From Hyphomicrobiaceae bacterium UBA2767 (GTDB taxonomy: Bacteria; Pseudomonadota; Alphaproteobacteria; Rhizobiales; Methyloligellaceae), in NCBI GenBank assembly GCA_002352635.1, contig DEIT01000209.1:19379-39217 (forward strand): a stretch of DNA of 19,839 nucleotides. Direction: 5' to 3'. A model generated the notes under the pieces. That model was not told the DNA's origin. It saw only the letters and a program-made list of their open reading frames with translations, and searched no databases. Position numbers and translations under genes: made by a program. Shown one piece after another: positions 14,935 through 19,839 of the stretch; within the stretch, counting starts at the first letter, position 1; every line of letters begins with the position of its first letter.

Positions 14935-17148
14935 CTACTGGCCCTGGGCCTGTACGCGGCTGACGCGCAGATTGCCGCTTCGGCTGACAGTCGGCTTTTG
15001 CAGCAAGCCGAATGATTTGCGGGCAGTCAGCCGCACCATGTGGGACGTGTAGGCGTAAAGCTCTATTACATCAATCCTGCGGTCCTTGTTGCCGATGGGT
15101 GCAAGGTCCGCGCGTCCGGCAAGACCTTCAATCAGATAACGAGTGAACAGGCCGATGCCGAATTTTGGATCATCGAGCGTCTTCTGATCCCCATCGGATG
15201 CGGTCAGGACGGTAAGGCCCTTTATTGGTTTTTCCGGCAGAGCCTTTGACTGCAGTCCAGGCAGGTTGGGCGGAAACACGAACTCGCTCAAATCACGCGC
15301 GAAGTTTGCTTCAAGCATGACCAATGTGGATTTCGCACCCACTTTCTCCAGGTTCGAATAGAGCTGTGAGAGAGAGTAGCCCGTACGGTCCTCGCGGTAC
15401 TTCACCGCATCAACGGGAAGGAGATAGCTGGCACTAAGGTCCGCATGGGTTCCGGCATGACCTGCAAAATAAACCAGCACATGTGCGTCGGGTTTGTTCT
15501 TCAGAAGTTTCGACAAGTCACCGTGGTGATCTTCGGCGGATCCGAAGACTTTGGTCATATCATCGAGCGAGGCATCGCGAAGGTCTATGATATTTTCCTG
15601 CTGGTATCCGAGATGTTCCGTCAGCAGTGAATATATCGCTCCGGCGCTGGAATGGGCGCTGGCATTGGCCGGCAGACCCTTATTGTAGGACCCATTACCG
15701 ATAATGACAGCGATTGTCTTCTGGTCATCGACGCCCGGTGGAAGTGCCCGGTAAAGAGCCCGCACCCTGGTGAAGGCCGGGCGTTTCGTGCGGTTGGGAG
15801 CCGCCCATTTCGGCAGCCGCGAGGGGGGGCGCGTGCAAACCTGAACGTTCGCCCCTTTTTCAATTGTGAGAATATCTTCGAGCGGCAAATGTGTGCCGAT
15901 TTCTATGCAAGACCGGCACCAGCGAATGCCCTGCTTGGCTTCATAGGCCTCGGCTTCTCGCTTAGTGATGTTAGCGGGCATTGCAATACAGGTTTGGGTG
16001 CAACGTTTGAGCTTTGGCCGCCCTCCATATGTCTTGACGATAAGCTGATAGAGATCGTCCGGCAGGCAGCCGGCTTCAGGCCGCGCATAGACCGGTTTGA
16101 TGGGTGCCTTCACTTCGGGTGCCGGTTGCACCTTGGGCGCAGGTTCAGGATTGGCAGGAACGGGCGTTAGCGCCGCCTGTTGCTGCTGGCTTCGGGGCTG
16201 TCCTGCCGTCGCCGGCTTTTTGCCGGCAGGAGCTCCAGGCAGCGGCGCTCCAGACGCCGGACCCTTGACGAGTTGACCGGTTGCCGCCGGCAAGGCCGTA
16301 AGCTTGGTGCTCGCCTGAGGGCAAAGCGTAAAGAGTCTTTGCTGTGCCTTGGCGTTATGGACACCCTTCGGCGTCCGACCGATTGAATGGTCCTGTTTGA
16401 AGAACCAATATGCAGACCATGCTTTCTTGCCCATCCTTTTTTGCACCGAAGTCCGCAAGTATCCGGCTTCTTTCAGACATTGCTGGACGAGGGCTACATC
16501 ATCGGTGAGCAACTCATCAGAGGTCGTATGGCGGCGTTGCTCCAGAACAGGATTTCCGTCACGCACACAAAGCCCGGCGTCCTCGCGATAGCCGAGTGCA
16601 CAGGTGCATGCAGTTCCGGTTTGAGATGACACGCGCGGCCACACACAATGAGTGCCTTGTGCCGGGTTAAGCTCGGTGAAGCCCGACCCGGTCGGCGCAC
16701 ATTTTCCTCCGGTTTCGGCAAAACCGTCCTGGCAAAGGCATTTCTTAGCCGCGTCCGACCATTCTGCATTCAGCGGGCACAAGTCCGCGAGTTTTACACA
16801 TTGCCCGCCGGAAACAGCATACTCATCACGCACGCATATGCATTTCCGCAGTCCACGCGAATAGGTCCATGGGAAGGCGCATTTTATGGTGACCCTCCGC
16901 TTGCGTGGCCTTCGTTTTTTTTTGCGCACCTGCGGATAGCGGTAATTTGGGTAGCGGCGATTTGGATACCGGTAATACGGGTAGTAATAGGACTGAGCGA
17001 CGTTAAAGGACCCGGATTGCGCTGCGCCTGCGGTATCGCCAGTGGACTGTTGTCCGAAAACTTCCGGAACGGAAACGAGAGAGACAAGCGCCAGAACCAG
17101 CCCCGCCATGAGGCTGAGAAACAGCAAGCCCTTGGACTGAGTGGCCAT
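14935..17148 (-). CDS. Exported caspase-fold protein with Cys-rich modules; catalytic Cys replaced by Asn
   Basis: This is a 737-residue secreted protein. A signal peptide (about 1-32, ending VFG-QQ) is followed by a Tyr/Pro/Arg-rich stretch (53-73) and a basic block (75-85). Three tandem modules C-x12-C-x-C-x10/11-C begin at Cys90, Cys124 and Cys168. A segment at about 214-277 resembles a peptidoglycan-binding-like helical domain. A Pro/Ala-rich linker (280-357) and a second Cys-containing region (361-438) precede a caspase-like domain from about 474. There DAHVLVYFAGHAG retains His564, but the site that normally reads LDAC reads LEAN, putting Asn615 at the cysteine position. The last 265 residues contain no cysteine, so protease activity is very unlikely. 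GGGAGGG at 17154-17160 sets the start. The gene follows another pseudo-caspase gene after 136 bases. The function is unknown; a scaffold or binding role is inferred. Confidence 0.8.
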   Translation of the reverse strand: MATQSKGLLFLSLMAGLVLALVSLVSVPEVFGQQSTGDTAGAAQSGSFNVAQSYYYPYYRYPNRRYPNYRYPQVRKKKRRPRKRRVTIKCAFPWTYSRGLRKCICVRDEYAVSGGQCVKLADLCPLNAEWSDAAKKCLCQDGFAETGGKCAPTGSGFTELNPAQGTHCVWPRVSSQTGTACTCALGYREDAGLCVRDGNPVLEQRRHTTSDELLTDDVALVQQCLKEAGYLRTSVQKRMGKKAWSAYWFFKQDHSIGRTPKGVHNAKAQQRLFTLCPQASTKLTALPAATGQLVKGPASGAPLPGAPAGKKPATAGQPRSQQQQAALTPVPANPEPAPKVQPAPEVKAPIKPVYARPEAGCLPDDLYQLIVKTYGGRPKLKRCTQTCIAMPANITKREAEAYEAKQGIRWCRSCIEIGTHLPLEDILTIEKGANVQVCTRPPSRLPKWAAPNRTKRPAFTRVRALYRALPPGVDDQKTIAVIIGNGSYNKGLPANASAHSSAGAIYSLLTEHLGYQQENIIDLRDASLDDMTKVFGSAEDHHGDLSKLLKNKPDAHVLVYFAGHAGTHADLSASYLLPVDAVKYREDRTGYSLSQLYSNLEKVGAKSTLVMLEANFARDLSEFVFPPNLPGLQSKALPEKPIKGLTVLTASDGDQKTLDDPKFGIGLFTRYLIEGLAGRADLAPIGNKDRRIDVIELYAYTSHMVRLTARKSFGLLQKPTVSRSGNLRVSRVQAQGQ
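16915..16923 (-). repeat. A9 homopolymer (coding strand) inside the second caspase-fold gene
   Basis: Nine consecutive T on the plus strand read as three AAA lysine codons (Lys76-78) at the start of the basic block. Runs of this length can cause polymerase slippage. A frameshift here would stop production of all domains after residue 78. Confidence 0.85.
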
Positions 17149-17284
17149 AATGGCCCTCCCAACGCACTACTTACGCAACAAAACCCCGTTGCCATACACG
17201 CCGCCGACGACACAATCGGCCCCTGACATTCCCGCATGATAACCAAAGACCATGACCGCCGATACCCGATGAATGAAACTGGCG
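17149..17284 (-). other. Spacer between the two caspase-fold genes
   Basis: These 136 bases hold the ribosome binding site of the downstream gene (17154-17160). No hairpin terminator or promoter pair that I trust is visible, so read-through from the upstream gene is plausible. Confidence 0.4.
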
Positions 17285-18988
17285 TTAATTTGATGCTTTC
17301 GCAGCCGCCGGCTTCACTTTTTTGGATACAATTTCATAAGGCATTGCCACAACCGACCAACGCGACATGGACGTATTGGTTTGCAGCGATTCCGTGTTCA
17401 TAGGATGGTGCAGCCCGGCAGCCAACCTCGCCAGATAGACGCTCATTGCTTCATTGCGTGAAACGGAGGTTATCACGCGGTCGGTAACAGCCTCATCGAA
17501 CTTGACTGGATCAGGTGTCACCACAGCGATAATATGACCCTTGCCGGGTTCGGTGGCCGTGAGTTTCACACCGGACTCCGCCGCGGGCACCCTGAGCGGT
17601 GTATCCGCTGCAAGCAACCCGCCATATCCATCCTCGTCCTTTCCAGCAAACTGGTTCGGATAGAGCTGGAAGATCTTGCCTTCTTGCGTGAGGTTCAAAA
17701 GCACCAGAAACGCGGAGGTCGGGCTAACTATCTGATAGCGAATATCGTCTGTACCCTGGGGCACCGGTGAGGGCGGAAGCTGTTCAATCTTGATATTGCT
17801 TTCACGCGTCGTGCCGAGAAAATCCATAACGCGCGATACTGACAGATGACGTTCGCGCGCACGCGTGACCCTTTTCCGGTCGACCCACGCTGTTTTGCCG
17901 AATGCCCGCGGTGGATCAAGCCGGGGCCGAAGGCCCATTTCACACCGCTCTTTGTACGCCGCGCAATAGGAGGCGGAGCCCTTGTTGACATGACGAAGCA
18001 GCTCCGCATTTGAGATGATTCCATTATCGTTGGTATCGGCTTTCCCTTCTGAAATACCTTCAACGTAGAGCAAGGTGAATAGCCCCATCGGCACATCATC
18101 CGGACCAGCGATCAGGGCGGTTTGGGTGGACGAAACCGCGGACCACACCGTCAGGCTGCCACGCGGAATTTCCGCATCGACAAATGCCCCCTCCTGCTTG
18201 TGCAAATCCATCCCGCTTTGGGTCAGGTTTCTGACGGCGCCAACCAGCGGCGGCGTGCGGGAGCGGGCAATGGCTTTGGATGCGAGATTGGTGCTGCGCG
18301 TGAAAAACCCGGACGTGCTCGTATCAAGTACGATCGTCACATGCCGGCGGGACATCTTCTTCAGAGCCGATGCGAGATCTTCATCAAGGATCATTCCCTC
18401 GATTGTGCCGGAGCCGTTGGCTGATGTTACTTTGGCATCATAGGGAACGAGCCCCTCGTCTACCCCATCCTTCTCCTCACCATCCGTATCAGGCCGAAAG
18501 TATCCGAGCCCGGAGAAATAAATGAAGGAGCGATACACTTTGGGCGGTGGGACGTACTTCTTGCGAACGCGCCTTTTCTTGCGCTTTTTCGAGACTGGCT
18601 TATTCAGCGCACCACTCTCTTCGAGCCCTATCAGTTGTGATTGTCCCCCCCCCGGCTTCGCCGCTTTGGGGTCAATTCGATTGACCCAGGTTTCGATAGC
18701 CGAGAGAATTGCCTGCCTCGTCGCCTGCCCGTTCCGCAGGACCTTAACATCTTCCTTCTTGTAGCCGAGTTTGGTGGTAAGCAGCTGTTCGATGGATTGG
18801 GAGTCGTTTTTCGCCAGGCTCGCCGGCAACCCGGACAATCTTGCGTCGGCATACGAGTCGATCGCAATTACGAGCGCGCGGTCCTGGGCCATTGCATCGT
18901 TGGCGGATGCCGCGGCAATCAGGAACACCGCACCGATGAAACGCAGCAGCTGCGTCCATCGGTGAGTTTTAACAATCATCTGCCTCAC
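17285..18988 (-). CDS. Exported caspase-fold/DUF4384 protein lacking both catalytic residues
   Basis: This is a 567-residue protein. A signal peptide (about 1-34, ending AMA-QD) precedes a caspase-like domain starting RALVIAIDSYADARLSGLPAS. In the place of the usual YFSGHG the sequence reads YFSGLG (157-162), so the catalytic His is Leu161. In the place of LDxC it reads LDTSTSG, so the nucleophile is Ser224. The domain has no cysteine. A Lys/Arg block (134-145) is inserted before the YFSG strand. DTNDNGIISNAE (318-329) is a full EF-hand-type calcium loop. The C-terminal FLVLLNLTQEGKIFQLYPN and LRVPAAESGV (426-475) fit DUF4384. The GTG start overlaps the cytochrome stop (GTGA); an ATG three codons in (18979) is an alternative. 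Pseudo-enzyme status is read directly; the role is unknown. Confidence 0.82.
   Translation of the reverse strand: MRQMIVKTHRWTQLLRFIGAVFLIAAASANDAMAQDRALVIAIDSYADARLSGLPASLAKNDSQSIEQLLTTKLGYKKEDVKVLRNGQATRQAILSAIETWVNRIDPKAAKPGGGQSQLIGLEESGALNKPVSKKRKKRRVRKKYVPPPKVYRSFIYFSGLGYFRPDTDGEEKDGVDEGLVPYDAKVTSANGSGTIEGMILDEDLASALKKMSRRHVTIVLDTSTSGFFTRSTNLASKAIARSRTPPLVGAVRNLTQSGMDLHKQEGAFVDAEIPRGSLTVWSAVSSTQTALIAGPDDVPMGLFTLLYVEGISEGKADTNDNGIISNAELLRHVNKGSASYCAAYKERCEMGLRPRLDPPRAFGKTAWVDRKRVTRARERHLSVSRVMDFLGTTRESNIKIEQLPPSPVPQGTDDIRYQIVSPTSAFLVLLNLTQEGKIFQLYPNQFAGKDEDGYGGLLAADTPLRVPAAESGVKLTATEPGKGHIIAVVTPDPVKFDEAVTDRVITSVSRNEAMSVYLARLAAGLHHPMNTESLQTNTSMSRWSVVAMPYEIVSKKVKPAAAKASN
18645..18653 (-). 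repeat. G9 homopolymer (coding strand) inside the first caspase-fold gene
   Basis: Nine consecutive C on the plus strand encode part of KPGGGQ (about residues 111-116). Such G/C tracts are classic slippage sites in phase-variable surface genes and are also frequent sequencing-error sites. The frame is intact in this sequence. Confidence 0.85.
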
Positions 18989-19839
18989 GGTTTTTCTTTT
19001 TTAGCCGTTGAACTCGGAATTGGCTTAAGCGATTTCAAATACGCGGCAATGGCTGCACGGTCTTCCGCGCTTAGCTTGGCCATATTCTCTTGTACCTTTA
19101 CCATTGATCCGCCAAACGTGTCGAAGTCTGGTGTCAGTCCTGTTTCAAGCGCATCAGCGATATGCTTCTCGGTCCAATCGGCAATTCCCGTCTTGTGGGG
19201 CGTAATATTGGGAATGATGCCCTCGCCTTCCGGATTCGGTCCGCCCGAGAACTTCTTGCCAGCTTCAATGCCACCAAGCAAATTTCGCGGCGAATGACAT
19301 TCGCCGCAATGCCCCGGCCCCTCGACGAGATATGCTCCACGATTGATCAGGTCGCTCTTGCTTGGATCCGGCTTGAACCTTTTCCCATCCAGAAACATCC
19401 ACTTCCACGGCGCCAGCGCGGACCGGAACCGGAAAGGAAACGCCAGATCATGATCCGGCACCTTTGATTTAACCGGTGGAAGCGTGTCCAGAAACGCCTT
19501 GAGGTCAATCAGGTCCTTGTCCGGCATGCGCTGGTAGGACGTATAGGGAAATGCGGGATAGTAGTGCTCACCCTTCGGCGACAGACCTTCTCTCATCGCC
19601 TTGATGAACTGAGCATCCGTCCAACCGCCAATCCCGCTTTCCTTGTCGGGGGAAATATTGGGCACGTAGAACGTACCAAAGTCGGTCTTGAGGCACCGGC
19701 CGCCCGCGAGCTCGAACTCGTTCTTGATCTTGGGGTCGTCGCAGCGATCCGACGCCGGTGCAGCATGACACGAGGCGCACCCGCCGGCGAAGAACATGGT
19801 CTTGCCATTCTTGAGATCGGGAGTGGCCGCTGATGCGAG
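18985..19839 (-). CDS. Diheme c-type cytochrome, 5' end outside the window
   Basis: The frame is open from the right edge to the stop at 18985, giving 284 residues. An ATG at 19797 exists but falls between the end of a probable signal peptide (LASA-ATPDLKNGK) and the first heme motif, so the real start lies beyond the window. Two heme motifs are seen: CASCH near the N-terminus and CGECH in VEGPGHCGECHSPRN. FGTFYVPNISPDKESGIGGW, YYPAFPYTSY and NITPHKTGIADW are hallmarks of diheme cytochromes of the alcohol-dehydrogenase-subunit/TsdB-like group. DRCDDPKI and GGRCLKT add two extra cysteines. The C-terminus ends in a basic STAKKEKP tail. The stop overlaps the start of the pseudo-caspase gene, so the two are probably translationally coupled. 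It likely carries electrons in the periplasm. Confidence 0.92.
   Translation of the reverse strand, partial: LASAATPDLKNGKTMFFAGGCASCHAAPASDRCDDPKIKNEFELAGGRCLKTDFGTFYVPNISPDKESGIGGWTDAQFIKAMREGLSPKGEHYYPAFPYTSYQRMPDKDLIDLKAFLDTLPPVKSKVPDHDLAFPFRFRSALAPWKWMFLDGKRFKPDPSKSDLINRGAYLVEGPGHCGECHSPRNLLGGIEAGKKFSGGPNPEGEGIIPNITPHKTGIADWTEKHIADALETGLTPDFDTFGGSMVKVQENMAKLSAEDRAAIAAYLKSLKPIPSSTAKKEKP

Noticed and set aside
15652..16170. 172-residue plus-strand frame opposite the second caspase-fold gene
   Set aside because: It has no ribosome binding site or recognisable domain and runs opposite a gene with a signal peptide and caspase motifs.

Overview
The window reads as the chromosome of an alphaproteobacterium, most likely of the Hyphomicrobiales/Rhizobiales type. 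The evidence is a class II (plant-type) DAHP synthase, linked rpiA-gor genes with gph alongside, alpha-type CTTGAC/CTATAT promoter elements in front of a tRNA, and moderately high G+C. I cannot name the genus. Genes are densely packed. No insertion sequence, integrase, phage gene, CRISPR array or rRNA is visible, and no gene-free stretch exceeds about 200 bp.

Layout. Positions 1-731 (-) hold the 5' two thirds or less of a class II DAHP synthase gene that runs off the left edge. Divergent from it are a VIT/CCC1-type metal transporter and a YbdK-type carboxylate-amine ligase (912-2811, +). They meet head-on with a four-gene minus-strand operon (7156 to 2808): succinate-semialdehyde dehydrogenase, ribose-5-phosphate isomerase A, glutathione reductase and an SDR oxidoreductase. 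Two of its products are a redox enzyme and a pentose-phosphate enzyme that supports NADPH supply. On the plus strand from 7229 follow a phosphoglycolate phosphatase-like HAD enzyme, an exported NTF2-like protein, tRNA-Val(CAC) with its own promoter, and a patatin-like lipoprotein.

From 13882 down to 10068 (-) lies a catabolic-looking operon: a PcaF-like thiolase, a PrpF-family isomerase, a CaiB/BaiF CoA-transferase and a previously untracked 38-residue single-span membrane peptide. The 198-bp divergent region upstream (13883-14080) contains two dyad symmetries and a plausible sigma-70 promoter for a small monoheme cytochrome c. A tusA-like gene converges on that cytochrome gene.

The most unusual part is 14935-19839 (-). 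A diheme cytochrome c gene, cut by the right edge, overlaps an exported caspase-fold/DUF4384 protein by 4 bp, and a second, 737-residue exported caspase-fold protein follows. Both caspase domains have lost catalytic residues: His to Leu and Cys to Ser in the first, Cys to Asn in the second. The second carries three tandem four-cysteine modules and a possible peptidoglycan-binding-like segment. Both carry a Lys/Arg block and a 9-bp homopolymer inside the gene. I infer a cell-envelope module of pseudo-caspases coupled to a c-type cytochrome; its function is unknown.
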